Assembly (NCBI GenBank): GCA_019247305.1
Contig: JAFAPC010000044.1
Coordinates: forward strand, 1-32,541
DNA: 32,541 bases
Origin: Pseudonocardiales bacterium
GTDB taxonomy: Bacteria > Actinomycetota > Actinomycetes > Mycobacteriales > Pseudonocardiaceae
Direction of reading: 5' to 3'
The notes under the pieces are model-generated. The model was not told where the DNA came from, did no database searches, and worked only from the letters and a program-made list of their open reading frames with translations. Shown piece after piece: positions 1 through 8,100 of this stretch (positions are counted from its first letter, which is position 1; each line of letters begins with the position of its first letter). The translations under genes and the position numbers were made by a program.

Positions 1-60
1 CTGTTCGCCCACTGGAAAGCCGGCGCCTACCCCATCGGCTGGGCGACGGGAGCCGTGTGA
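1..60 (+). CDS. C-terminus of group II intron maturase (partial)
   Basis: Only the last 19 codons are present; the gene starts left of the window. The residues visible (…FAHWKAG…GWATGAV, stop at 58-60) match the usual ending of bacterial group II intron reverse transcriptase/maturases, which bind the intron RNA and carry out splicing and retrohoming. The stop codon lies inside the intron's domain V, the normal arrangement when the open reading frame runs to the 3' end of domain IV. The domain V match directly overlapping the stop is the main support; the protein tail alone would be weak evidence. Confidence 0.7.
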   Translation: MFAHWKAGAYPIGWATGAV

Positions 61-122
61 CGCGAGAGCGTCACGCACGGTTCAACGAGCGCCGGGGGGC
101 GCAACTCCCCCCGGCGACTCAC
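50..122 (+). ncRNA. Group II intron domains V and VI (3' end of intron)
   Basis: Positions 50-83 form a 34-nt domain V: the conserved AGC triad is at 51-53, a GNRA-like GAGA tetraloop caps a GTGACGC/GCGTCAC stem, and a two-base bulge (GC) separates it from the GAGCCGT/ACGGTTC base stem. Positions 87-120 form domain VI: GAGC+GCCGGGGGG pairs with CCCCCCGGC+GACTC, leaving A117 bulged as the expected lariat branch point. The intron should end about 5-7 nt after it, near 122, just before sequence that is recognisably a member of the dispersed repeat at 9873. The intron is on the + strand and most of it lies outside the window. Confidence 0.85.
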
Positions 123-123
123 C

Positions 124-300
124 TGCCAAAACCGACAGGACCTGTCGCTTTTGGCACACAAACAGCGATCATGGTGTCTCTGCCGAGCGCTGGCGTCCGG
201 CACGGGCCGTGGCAGCGCCCACAGCTCAGCTCAACCACCCTCTTGGCGGTTCGCGGCGACGCCTCACTGGGGCTGTGGAGAGGGAACGGCGAGCGCCCTG
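124..300. repeat. Dispersed repeat, copy A, interrupted by the intron
   Basis: From the TGCCAAAACCGACA at 124 the sequence aligns for about 170 bp with the stretch starting at 9873: the palindrome remainder, then GTCCGGC…, GCCCACA…, CAGCTCA…, CTTGGCGGT and GCGACGCCTCACT in the same order. In copy B the palindrome is perfect; here the left arm is cut by the intron, and the right arm has a few substitutions. The remaining sequence to 476 shows no credible gene, only the tandem duplication at 307-338. Confidence 0.75.
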
Positions 301-306
301 GTGTCG

Positions 307-338
307 AACTCGGGGACAGAACAACTCGGGGACAGAAC
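307..338. repeat. 16-bp tandem duplication
   Basis: AACTCGGGGACAGAAC occurs twice back to back (307-322, 323-338). It lies just downstream of repeat copy A in otherwise gene-free sequence. A similar 17-bp duplication lies near copy C. Origin unknown. Confidence 0.85.
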
Positions 339-476
339 AACGCTGACGATGCCCTCCCCACTTAGCCCGGTGCCCGGAATCCTGACCGATCCCCGACGGA
401 TTTCCGGCTCCGACCACTGAGGTTGCCCGATTCGGCGCAGCAGACGGCGGCGGGCTGCGGAAGTGCGAGTGTAGCA

Positions 477-1679
477 CTATCGATGACGGTGGCTTCGCGC
501 GATGAGCCAGGTGCCAACGATGACCAAGAGTGCAAAGATGGCAAGCCCGGCACCGAGGACGATGAGGAGATAGATTCGGTCCCGCAGCGCCAGTTCGCCG
601 TTCAGGGTGATCTGGAGTGATCCGACGGTAAAGGCGATGGCCGCAGTGAAGATCGCAATGAGTTCGACGGCGCGGATAGTGGAGGATTGCATCGTCTGGC
701 GCAGGTCGGTGTTGGCGGATTCCTGTCGTTCCCATCGGCGCTGTTGTTCGGTAGCCCACAGCGCCCGGAGTCGTCCTTCTTGGATCGCGTCGCGCTTGGC
801 CAAGTACTGTTCCTGGAGCAGTTTATGGCTCCCTCGGTTGCCGACCGCAGGAAGCAGCCGCAGTGCGCTGTCGATGCTGGTGAGCGCGGCGTCATGCTGA
901 TCACACATGTGCTGTCCGGTGGCGAGCCGGAAATGAAAGAGGCCATCCTGCGGGTAATGGGCGACCGCCTCTTCGGCGCGTTGCCGCAGTAGCTGCCCCT
1001 GGCCCTCGAAGGGGACGGCGGCCGAGAGCGCGTTGAGGCAGATGTCCACGACGTGGCGGGAGCGTTGCGAAGCGTTCCAGGCCCGGTTGAGCTGGGTGGT
1101 GGCGTGCTCAACGGTGATCGCTCGGCTACCGAACGCTGCGAACGCCTGCAACGCCACGAAGAGAGGATCCTCGCGGTGTCGGCCGGCGGCGATCGCGAGC
1201 AAGGAGGATTCCAGGAACTGATGGAGCTCATCGAACCAGAAGTTCGACCGCAACTTCCCCGCGTGATAGAGCGTGGCGAAGAACGCAATATCACCCGCCG
1301 CGTCGTCCTCCCGCACGATCCGTTCGGTGGCCTCGGCGAGCTCGCCGCGGGACTCGACACTGTCCCGGGTGATGAATCCATAGCCGAGGGACCATTTTTG
1401 TCCGATTTCACCGCGATATTCTGTGGCGACATGGGTGATCAGCCAGCGGGCGCACTCACCTGCGGTGGTGATGGTCGGGCGATCGAGGAACCGCAACCGC
1501 CAGTACCGGTCCGCGCAAATCAGGTAGGGATCCGCCGCGAAATCTGCTGATCTGACCTCGAATGGTGGCGTTACGTTCTCCTTGATCAGTGCCTCGGCCA
1601 CCTGCTCGCAGATACGATCCAGCTCGCGGGAGTCGGACGCCGCCCGGCCCAACTCTGTGGAAATCGACGTGCTGTCCAT
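477..1679 (-). CDS. TPR-like protein with two C-terminal membrane helices, unknown function
   Basis: A 400-residue protein I do not recognise. The ATG at 1679 is preceded by GAAGGGACCC, a good ribosome site; the frame stays open further upstream to 2306 but that part overlaps the glycosyltransferase. Residues 1-220 look helical and soluble, with a Trp/Arg-rich patch around 57-65. About 232-276 resembles one tetratricopeptide repeat (AEEAVAHYPQDGLFHFRLA…). A charged, probably coiled-coil segment (287-330) leads into two hydrophobic helices (about 338-358 and 369-394) joined by a short loop, and a basic tail (RSHRHR). This implies a cytoplasmic N-terminal domain anchored by a C-terminal hairpin. 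It is divergent from the glycosyltransferase gene. Function cannot be inferred from context. Confidence 0.75.
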   Translation of the reverse strand: MDSTSISTELGRAASDSRELDRICEQVAEALIKENVTPPFEVRSADFAADPYLICADRYWRLRFLDRPTITTAGECARWLITHVATEYRGEIGQKWSLGYGFITRDSVESRGELAEATERIVREDDAAGDIAFFATLYHAGKLRSNFWFDELHQFLESSLLAIAAGRHREDPLFVALQAFAAFGSRAITVEHATTQLNRAWNASQRSRHVVDICLNALSAAVPFEGQGQLLRQRAEEAVAHYPQDGLFHFRLATGQHMCDQHDAALTSIDSALRLLPAVGNRGSHKLLQEQYLAKRDAIQEGRLRALWATEQQRRWERQESANTDLRQTMQSSTIRAVELIAIFTAAIAFTVGSLQITLNGELALRDRIYLLIVLGAGLAIFALLVIVGTWLIARSHRHR

Positions 1680-1754
1680 GGGTCCCTTCGTGCTCGTGTT
1701 GGTGCCGCCCCCCGACCACGCCCCATGATGACCAGGATGGGGCACACTGCGCTC

Positions 1755-2514
1755 ATGCGGGTGGATGTGATCACTGCGGTCCACGCCGCCCACGCCAGGT
1801 TCCTGACCTTCGCCTGGGCGTCGTTGCGGGCCCAGAGCTATCCGGACTGGACCTGGCTCGTCCAGCTCGACGGCCCGCAGGCCGAGGCCTGGGACGCGCT
1901 GTCCCGATGCGGTGCCGCCGGGGAGCCTCGGGTCCGCGTGGCGGCCCACGGAACCCACGAGGGTCCCGCTGTCACCCGCAACATCGCGCTCGGCGGGGCG
2001 AGCGCACCGTTGGTGCACAGCCTCGATGCGGACGACGAATTCGAACCAGACGCGCTGGCGCTGCTCGTCACGGCGCTGCAGACACACCCAGCGGCCGGGT
2101 TCGCGGTGGGCCGCGTCCGGGACCTGCTCGTCACCGGCGAGCTCCGCGACCACCCCTTGCCGGTGCCCGCTGGCGTCTTGCCCCGAGGCATCCTGCTCAC
2201 CGAGTGGCAGACCACCCCGGGGCAGTATCGGCTGCCGGTGCACCCAGCCGGAGTCATGTGGCGGCGTTCGCTGTTGCTGTCCGTCGGGGCCTGGGCTGCC
2301 CTGCACGGCATGGAGGACACCAGCGCTGTGATGGCCCGCGTCGGCAACCGCGGCGGGTGTGCTCCTGGACGTGCCTACCCTGCGGTATCGTCGGCACCCT
2401 GGCCAACGATCGACGCAGGAGTCGAAATTCGCCGGGGGGGGGGCACAAATTGCGCTTATCCGGCAGCGAGCAGCGGTTCTCGGAGCTGGCCCGGCATGGT
2501 CGCCAACCAGCTGA
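1755..2514 (+). pseudogene. Family 2 glycosyltransferase, frameshifted
   Basis: From ATG 1755 the product begins MRVDVITAVHAAHARF and shows the GT2 layout: a nucleotide-sugar binding N-terminus (LRAQSYPDWTWLVQLDG), HEGPAVTRNIAL, then the metal-binding LDADDEFEPDAL. After GMEDTSAVMA (about 2338) the frame becomes implausible, while the +1 frame continues as SATAAGVLLDVPTLRYRRHP…SKFAGGGAQIALIRQRAAVL and stops at 2514. A single extra base in the GCCCGCG at about 2333-2339 explains it. The enzyme would transfer a sugar to an unknown acceptor. Either a real pseudogene or a sequencing error; the downstream half is well preserved, which favours error or a very recent mutation. A run of ten G at about 2432 is another risky spot but is in frame. 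An upstream ATG at 1725 is possible. Confidence 0.75.
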
Positions 2515-2550
2515 AGATCTCCTCACCTGCTGGTTGGCTACGATGCCCCG

Positions 2551-3015
2551 GTGCGCGTCCGAGGCACCGGCGGAGCCGGTGCGGTGCTCCTCACCCCGGT
2601 GATGGGGCTGGGGTTGATCGGCTTGGCGTTGATCGGGCTGGGATGGCTGCTGTGGCCACACCCGGACAGCGGCGTGGTCCGCTCTACCCGGGCCACCGTG
2701 GTGGAGTCGGTGCTCTGCGGTTCCTCCGGCACCCGGGACGTGGTACGCATCGATCTGCTCGACGGTCATGACGTCCTGGCCCGGCTGGATGGCTGCGGCC
2801 ACCGGCTGGGTGAGGTGCTCACCGTCGAACTGCCCGACCCACTGCCGGAAGGCGAGCTGCTCGCGCGCTTGCAGGGGACCGGGGTACCAGCCGCGAGGGC
2901 AGCCGGGCAGCGCCTGGGCGCGGTCGGCGTCGCCCTTGCCGGGGTCGCCGGTGCACTGCTGGCGTGGCGGCTGCGCACCGGCTGGGGCGCGCCGCACCGT
3001 AGGGTGGACTCATGA
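2551..3015 (+). CDS. Small membrane protein, DUF3592-like
   Basis: A 154-residue protein starting at GTG 2551. A hydrophobic helix (about 12-35, VLLTPVMGLGLIGLALIGLG) is followed by an extracytoplasmic β-rich domain with two cysteines (VVESVLCGSSGTRDVVRI…, LDGCGHRLGEVLTVEL) that could form a disulfide, and a second helix at about 123-142. The layout resembles DUF3592-type proteins, but I would not assign a role. Its stop overlaps the next gene's start by 4 bp (ATGA), so it is translationally coupled to the M16 pair. Confidence 0.7.
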   Translation: MRVRGTGGAGAVLLTPVMGLGLIGLALIGLGWLLWPHPDSGVVRSTRATVVESVLCGSSGTRDVVRIDLLDGHDVLARLDGCGHRLGEVLTVELPDPLPEGELLARLQGTGVPAARAAGQRLGAVGVALAGVAGALLAWRLRTGWGAPHRRVDS

Positions 3016-4352
3016 CCCGCATCCCCTCACCCACGGTGGAGCTGTACCGCGAAACACTGCCCAACGGGTTGCGGGTGGTGCTCAGCCCAGAGCTCTCCGC
3101 TCCGGTGGTCGCTATCGGCGTGCACTACGACGTCGGGTTTCGCTCCGAGCCCCAAGGCCGTACCGGTTTCGCGCACCTCTTTGAGCACCTGATGTTCCAG
3201 GGCAGCGAGAGCTTGGAAAAGCTCGCGCACTTTCGCCATGTGCAGGCCTCGGGTGGGACATTCAACGGCTCCACCCATCTCGACTACACCAATTATTTTG
3301 AGGTCGTGCCCTCGGCAGCACTGGAGCGGGCGCTGTTCATGGAGGCGGACCGGATGCGGGCGCCGCGGATCACCGCCGAAAACCTGCGCAACCAGATCGA
3401 CGTGGTCAAAGAGGAGATCCGGCTCAACGTGCTGAACCGGCCTTATGGCGGGTTCCCCTGGATCACGCTGCCGCCGGTGCTCTATGACACCTTTCCCAAC
3501 GCGCACAACGGGTACGGTGACTTCTCTGAGCTCGAAGCGGCCACGGTCGAGGACTGCGCGGCGTTCTTTGACGGCTATTACGCGCCAGGCAATGCGGTGC
3601 TCACGGTGTCCGGGGATTTCCCGGTGGATGCCGCGCTCGAGCTCGTGCACCGGCACTTCGGCGACGTCCCCGCTCGAGCGGTTCCGGCCCGGCCGTCGTT
3701 CGCCGAGCCACCCCCCGACCGGGAACGCCGGCACCGCCATCTGGATCCGCTCGCCCCGCTGCCCGCGTTGGCCATCGGCTACCGGCTGCCTGATCCGGCT
3801 GCCGGATTCGAGAGCTACCTCGCCTACGAGGTGCTCTGCGCGGTGCTCTCCGACGGTGATTCCTCCCGCCTGGAGCAGCGCTTGGTGCACACCGATGCGC
3901 TGGTGACCGACATCGGTGCCCGCTGCGGTCTGTTTGGTGAGCCGCTGGATGCCCGCGACCCGGACACCCTCACCATCACCGCCGTCTATCCCGCCACCGT
4001 GGACGTCAACCGGGTGCTTGAGGTGACCGACGAGGAGATCGCCCGGCTCGCCGCGGAGGGACCAGACCCCGACGAGCTGGCCCGGATCACCGCTCGGTGG
4101 GTCGCGACACTGTTCCGCCACAACGACCGGCTGGTGTCCCGGACGATGGCTCTGGGCGCCTTTGAGTTGCTGCACGGACGCGCTGAGCTGGTGACCGAGC
4201 TACCGGCTATGGTGGCCGCGATGGGCGCTGAGCAGGTCGCGAGCGCGGCCGCCGCGCTCCGACCGGATTCCCGCGCCGTGTTGATCCTCGAACCCGCCAG
4301 CGGTTCTTCGGTGCCCGTCCTCGAACCTGCCGCCGCAGGACAGGAGGCGTGA
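3012..4352 (+). CDS. M16 family zinc peptidase (active-type subunit)
   Basis: 446 residues. The inverted zinc motif HxxEH is present as H55-L-F-E58-H59 in TGFAHLFEHLMFQGS, and the third zinc ligand is probably E134 or E135 in VVKEEIRLNV. The rest shows the usual two-lobe M16 fold with a weaker second half (residues about 235-430). Family members cleave peptides or short proteins in a closed chamber; bacterial two-gene pairs resemble the mitochondrial processing peptidase, with one catalytic and one non-catalytic subunit. It overlaps both neighbours (ATGA at 3012, and at 4350-4352), so the two M16 genes should be made in equal amounts. No signal peptide is seen, so it is probably cytoplasmic. 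Confidence 0.93.
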   Translation: MTRIPSPTVELYRETLPNGLRVVLSPELSAPVVAIGVHYDVGFRSEPQGRTGFAHLFEHLMFQGSESLEKLAHFRHVQASGGTFNGSTHLDYTNYFEVVPSAALERALFMEADRMRAPRITAENLRNQIDVVKEEIRLNVLNRPYGGFPWITLPPVLYDTFPNAHNGYGDFSELEAATVEDCAAFFDGYYAPGNAVLTVSGDFPVDAALELVHRHFGDVPARAVPARPSFAEPPPDRERRHRHLDPLAPLPALAIGYRLPDPAAGFESYLAYEVLCAVLSDGDSSRLEQRLVHTDALVTDIGARCGLFGEPLDARDPDTLTITAVYPATVDVNRVLEVTDEEIARLAAEGPDPDELARITARWVATLFRHNDRLVSRTMALGAFELLHGRAELVTELPAMVAAMGAEQVASAAAALRPDSRAVLILEPASGSSVPVLEPAAAGQEA

Positions 4353-5713
4353 TGTTACACCGCAGCGCCGAGCAGATCGGCCGGACCGAGCTGGGGCCGC
4401 GTCCACTACCGCCGCTGGGTCCGCCGCGCACCCCCAGTGCACCGTCGGTGACGGACACCGTGCTGGACAGTGGGCTACGGGTGATCGCGGTACGGCGGCC
4501 CGCGGTGCCGATGGTGGAGGTGCGGCTGAGGATTCCCTTCGGCGGCACGGACCGCGCTCACCCGGCCAGCGCTGAGTTGCTCGCGATGACCCTGCTGCAC
4601 GGCACGCCGCAGCGGGACCGCTTCGCCATCGACCGGGTGCTGGCTGCCGTCGGTGGCGACCTGGCCGCTGGGGTGGATCCCGAGCACCTGTCGGTGTCGG
4701 GATCTGCGCTGGCCAGCGAGTTGGACGTGGTCCTTGAGGTCCTCGGCGACGCGCTCACGTCGGCCTCGTACGCCAGCGCTGAAGTGGCCCGGCAGCGGGA
4801 CCGGCTGGTGGAGCGGCTCATGGTGAACCGCTCCCAGCCACGGGTGATCGCCCGGGAGGCGTTGCAGCGGCGCCGCTACGGCGACCACCCGTTCGCCCGG
4901 GAGTGGCCGGAGGTCGACGACGTGGCCGCCGTGACGCCAGCGGCGTTGCGCGCCCTGCATCACCGCTCGGTGGTGCCGGGCGGTGCGGTCCTGGTACTGG
5001 TGGGCGACATCGTGCCGGCCAGCGCGGTGGACACGGTGTCATCGGTCCTGGCGGGCTGGCGATCGGACCACCCGGCCATCGAGATGGCGGCCTTGCCCGA
5101 GCTGACTGGCGCTGACCTGCAGCTGGTACATCGGGACAGTGCGGTGCAGTCGCAGCTACGGCTGTCCGCCCAGGCGGTGCCGCGCAACCATGAGCGCTAT
5201 CCGGCGCTGCAGGTGGCGAACCTGGTGTTCGGCGGGTATTTCTCCTCCCGCTGGGTGGAGAACATCCGGGAAGACAAGGGCTACACCTACAGCGCGCACT
5301 GCGGCTTCGAGTTCACCCGGCACGGGGCCACGCTCATCGCTGATGCGGACACCGCCAGTGAGGTCACTGCCGTCGCCCTGCTGGAGACCCGCTACGAGTT
5401 GGGCCGGCTTGCCCTGATGCCCCCCGACGAATCGGAGGTGGAGAGCGCGCGGCGCTACGCGATCGGGTCCCTCACCATCGCGACCTCCTCTCAGCGGGGG
5501 CTGGCTGGCAACCTCGCCACCCTGGCCACCCTCGGCTTGGACCTCGACTGGCTACTCACCCATCCCGGCCGGTTGCAAGCGGTCACGACCGGGCAGGTTG
5601 CCGAGGCCGCCGCCGAGTTCTTCGCCCCCCGGCGGTTCACCGGCGTGGTGGTGGGTGACGCCAAACGCCTGGCCGACCCGCTCGCCGCCCTGGGCGGTGT
5701 GGAACTGCCCTGA
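4352..5713 (+). CDS. M16 family peptidase-like protein, non-catalytic partner
   Basis: 453 residues from ATG 4352 (AGGAGG at 4342-4347, spacing 4; a GTG at 4349 is the alternative). The position of the zinc motif reads HPASAELLAMTLLHGT, without HxxEH, so zinc-dependent catalysis is not expected. The C-terminal half keeps the features typical of the partner subunit: FSSRWVENIREDKGYTYSA, matching the conserved R…Y substrate-binding motif of M16B proteins. The overlap with the upstream catalytic gene supports a heterodimer. The arrangement is common in actinobacteria. Substrate unknown. Confidence 0.92.
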   Translation: MLHRSAEQIGRTELGPRPLPPLGPPRTPSAPSVTDTVLDSGLRVIAVRRPAVPMVEVRLRIPFGGTDRAHPASAELLAMTLLHGTPQRDRFAIDRVLAAVGGDLAAGVDPEHLSVSGSALASELDVVLEVLGDALTSASYASAEVARQRDRLVERLMVNRSQPRVIAREALQRRRYGDHPFAREWPEVDDVAAVTPAALRALHHRSVVPGGAVLVLVGDIVPASAVDTVSSVLAGWRSDHPAIEMAALPELTGADLQLVHRDSAVQSQLRLSAQAVPRNHERYPALQVANLVFGGYFSSRWVENIREDKGYTYSAHCGFEFTRHGATLIADADTASEVTAVALLETRYELGRLALMPPDESEVESARRYAIGSLTIATSSQRGLAGNLATLATLGLDLDWLLTHPGRLQAVTTGQVAEAAAEFFAPRRFTGVVVGDAKRLADPLAALGGVELP

Positions 5714-5782
5714 CCTCCGGGTTAGGTCTGCGGGATGGTTGCCTGCCAGCGCCCGCGCCTCAGCTGGCAGATGCCCTCACGA

Positions 5783-6294
5783 TCAGCCCAGGCAGGGTCG
5801 CTCACGCCACCGTGTCCCGCCCAGGATGTCACCCAAGGGCTGGTCGTTCACGTTGCCCGCAACCAGAAACCGACCGATGACGCACGGGGACAGGTCACCG
5901 CTCAGGGTGATGGCGGCACGGCCGCGCCCGCACTGCCCGCACAATTCCGAGATATCGGGAATACCGCGTGCCGCACGCCCGACACCGCGTGTCCGGTCGG
6001 TGTGGATATCGGTCACGCCTACTTGAGTCCCTTGCCGAGCGCATAGCGGACTAGCTGGGGCAGCTCAAGATGAAGGGTCGGCTCTCCACCGATGAATTGA
6101 ACGGTGTCCATCGAAAGCGCCTGCGCATCATCGATAACACGTTCCCAGTCATCCGCAGTCATAGTGCCGTGATCGCCTTCGGGACTACTGTCGGCGTAGC
6201 AGTGTCTGCACTTCAGCGGACAGAAGCCAGTGATCTCCAGTTCCAGGAACGAGGTGCCGGCGGCCCGTAGCGATGGATCACTTTTCGGCTGCAT
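5783..6294 (-). pseudogene. Radical SAM/SPASM enzyme, internally deleted
   Basis: From ATG 6294 the product runs MQPKSDPSLRAAGTSFLELE…GFCPLKCRHCYADSSP, with the radical SAM CxxxCxxC cluster and the later GGEPTLH motif, then stops at 6019 after about 92 residues. The next part, in another frame from about 6016, encodes what looks like the C-terminal SPASM end: RTRGVGRAARGIPD, ELCGQCGRGRAAI, LSPCVIGRFLVAGN. Intact relatives are roughly 330-400 residues, so some 150-200 residues of the barrel are missing and the frame is broken at the joint. Such enzymes install crosslinks or other changes in ribosomal peptides and sit next to Xre/TPR regulators and PIMT-type methyltransferases in actinobacteria. 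Inactive here unless the deletion is an assembly artefact. Confidence 0.75.
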
Positions 6295-6359
6295 GAACCG
6301 GTGTCTTGTCTCGGCCAACACGGTGGCGTGCCTGGCCCAGTTGTGGTGCGCGGGTTCGC

Positions 6360-6371
6360 TAGGGTGATCCC
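6360..6371 (+). promoter_or_regulatory. Possible leaderless promoter of the Xre/TPR regulator
   Basis: TAGGGT at 6360-6365 fits an actinobacterial -10 (TANNNT) and lies six bases before the ATG at 6372, the spacing of leaderless transcripts. TTGTGG at 6341 is a poorly spaced -35. The 77-bp gap also has to serve the divergent radical SAM remnant. Confidence 0.4.
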
Positions 6372-7841
6372 ATGTGTGCTCTGGGGAGATCGCGGTGTCC
6401 GGACTGTGGGGTGCAGCTGCGTCGGGGCCGTGGGGCAGGTGAGCGGTGTGGTCCGTGCCAGCGTGAGGGGCTGCGGATCGTGCTGCCGGCGGGCTTGTAT
6501 GACCGTCCGGTGCTGGAGGACGCGTTGGCTCGCTGGGATTTCGCTCTGGTGTTCGTGGCGGTGCGGGCCGTTCAACGCCCCGAGCCGTGGAGTCGAGAGG
6601 TGTTGGGGGTGTTCCTGGGGTGGGAGGAACGCCGGATTGTGGCTCTTGAGACGGGCAGGCGCCCGTTGGTCGATGTGCGGGCGGTCGTGTGGGTGGCCAA
6701 CCAGCTCGGGATCCCGGCGGGCAAGCTGGGGTTCATCCACGGAGTTACTGTGGGTGGGCGGAGCAACACCGGGCGGGAGGGCAGTTGGGTGCATCGCAGA
6801 GACTTCGTGGAGCACGTCGCGGGGTTGACCGTCGCCACCGCCGGGTCCCCCGGGCTGGATGTCGACCGGGCCACCGCGTTGCTGCCCCAGGCTGAGCCCA
6901 CGGGCACTCGGCATGTCGGGGCAGCTGATGTGGCGGTCATCGATGAGGTCACCGCCATCTTCGTCCGCCAGGACTTCGCCACCGGATCGGGGCCGGTGCG
7001 AGACCACGCCGTGACCCACCTGAGCTCGGTGCTGCCGCTGCTGGACGCCCAGGTGAGCGACGCGCTGCGGCCCCGGTTGTACCTCGCCATCGCGCGGCTA
7101 GCCACCCAGGCGGGTTACCTGAGTTACGATAGTAGGCAGCACGACGCCGCCCGCGAGCTGTGGCTGATCGCACTCGAGGTCACCCGCACCGCACACCACC
7201 CGCTGGGGACCGACCAAACCGTCTTCGTGCTCTACGACCTGGCACAGCAGGCACTGGAACTCGGCCGCCCTGATGAGGCGCTGCGCCTGATCTACCTCGG
7301 CCATGCCACCGCAGCGGCCTCGCCGGCCGTTTCCGCAGCCACCATCAGTTGCCTGGCTGGCATCCAGGCCCGGGTCCACGCCGCCCGGGGCGACGTGGCG
7401 GGTTGTGATCGCGCGCTGGGCCAGGCCCTTGAGCACTTCAGCAGCATCGACCCGGCTCAGGAGTCATGGGCTGATTTCCTCGATGAAGCCCACCTCGCTT
7501 CCTTCCAGGGTGGGGCGCGCTATGAACTCGCCCTGGCCACCCGCGACCCGCGCGCCGCCGACCGGGCGGTGCCGCTGCTGCGCCAGGCCGTGGAGGGCTT
7601 CGGTCCCGGCTACGCCCGAGCCCGGGCGCTGTACCTACCGAAGCTTGCCGGGGCCCACGCGATCGCCGGGGACATCGACACCGCTGTCACCCTCGGCCAC
7701 CAGGCCATTGACTCAGTTACCGCGGTGCACTCCCCCCGAGCCTATGGCCGGCTACGGGTCCTGAACACCGCGCTGGAACCCCTGCACACCAGTGCGGGTG
7801 TCGCCGAGCTGCGCAAGCGGCTGCGCGTCACCGCCGTCTAG
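6372..7841 (+). CDS. Zinc-ribbon/Xre-HTH/TPR regulator
   Basis: 489 residues. The N-terminus has a zinc ribbon with CxxC pairs (C9/C12 and C26/C29), followed by a helix-turn-helix of Xre type at about 66-112 (WSREVLGVFLGWEERRIVALE, …VVWVANQLGIPAGKL) and a long all-helical C-terminal half (about 185-485) that reads as TPR repeats (e.g. QALELGRPDEALRLIYLGHA). This layout is typical of pathway regulators beside RiPP and other natural-product clusters in Streptomyces and Pseudonocardiaceae, where the TPR part is thought to sense a ligand or peptide. It is divergent from the radical SAM remnant and 118 bp upstream of the peptide gene. The start at 6372 is supported by the -10-like TAGGGT. Confidence 0.88.
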   Translation: MCALGRSRCPDCGVQLRRGRGAGERCGPCQREGLRIVLPAGLYDRPVLEDALARWDFALVFVAVRAVQRPEPWSREVLGVFLGWEERRIVALETGRRPLVDVRAVVWVANQLGIPAGKLGFIHGVTVGGRSNTGREGSWVHRRDFVEHVAGLTVATAGSPGLDVDRATALLPQAEPTGTRHVGAADVAVIDEVTAIFVRQDFATGSGPVRDHAVTHLSSVLPLLDAQVSDALRPRLYLAIARLATQAGYLSYDSRQHDAARELWLIALEVTRTAHHPLGTDQTVFVLYDLAQQALELGRPDEALRLIYLGHATAAASPAVSAATISCLAGIQARVHAARGDVAGCDRALGQALEHFSSIDPAQESWADFLDEAHLASFQGGARYELALATRDPRAADRAVPLLRQAVEGFGPGYARARALYLPKLAGAHAIAGDIDTAVTLGHQAIDSVTAVHSPRAYGRLRVLNTALEPLHTSAGVAELRKRLRVTAV

Positions 7842-7959
7842 GGGCTCCCGGGCGGTGATCCGATGACACAGCCACGTCCGCGGCAGGGGGAAGCGGTAGT
7901 CGATTCTGCGTCCTGCGCATCGTTGCGCACGAGGTGGTCAGTCCGGCACGGTGTGTCGC

Positions 7960-8100
7960 ATGGGCGCGCACGATAAGCCAACCCCGAACCCGGATCCGAT
8001 GGGCGACGCGCAGCTCCCGCCGGGCACGCTGCCCCCTCCAGCGCCGGAGCCCGGTAAGCACAGCAAGCCAGAGCACCCCGATAAGGGTGGCAAGGAGTAG
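7960..8100 (+). CDS. 46-residue Pro/Lys/Asp-rich peptide, candidate RiPP precursor
   Basis: ATG 7960 to TAG 8098-8100. The peptide has no cysteine, serine-rich or aromatic core; it starts MGAHDKPTPNPDPMGD, has a Pro-rich middle (LPPGTLPPPAPEPG) and ends in a charged tail (KHSKPEHPDKGGKE). Aspartates are at 5, 12, 16 and 41. Third codon positions are strongly G/C, as in real genes here. The stop overlaps the methyltransferase start by one base (TAGTG), which implies coupled translation and a shared function. Because PIMT-type enzymes act on aspartate (methyl ester, aspartimide, isoaspartate), it is a plausible substrate of the pamtide/imiditide kind; that is inference. No clear ribosome site precedes the ATG, and a GTG at 7951 is an alternative in-frame start. 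Confidence 0.6.
   Translation: MGAHDKPTPNPDPMGDAQLPPGTLPPPAPEPGKHSKPEHPDKGGKE

Noticed and set aside
477..2306. A 609-codon frame running leftward through the glycosyltransferase
   Set aside because: The first 209 codons overlap the clearly coding strand opposite and show Arg/Gly/Pro-rich noise; the real start with a ribosome site is at 1679.
7960..8100. FxLD-type lanthipeptide precursor
   Set aside because: No FxLD motif, no Cys and few Ser/Thr; there is also no LanB/C-type enzyme nearby.
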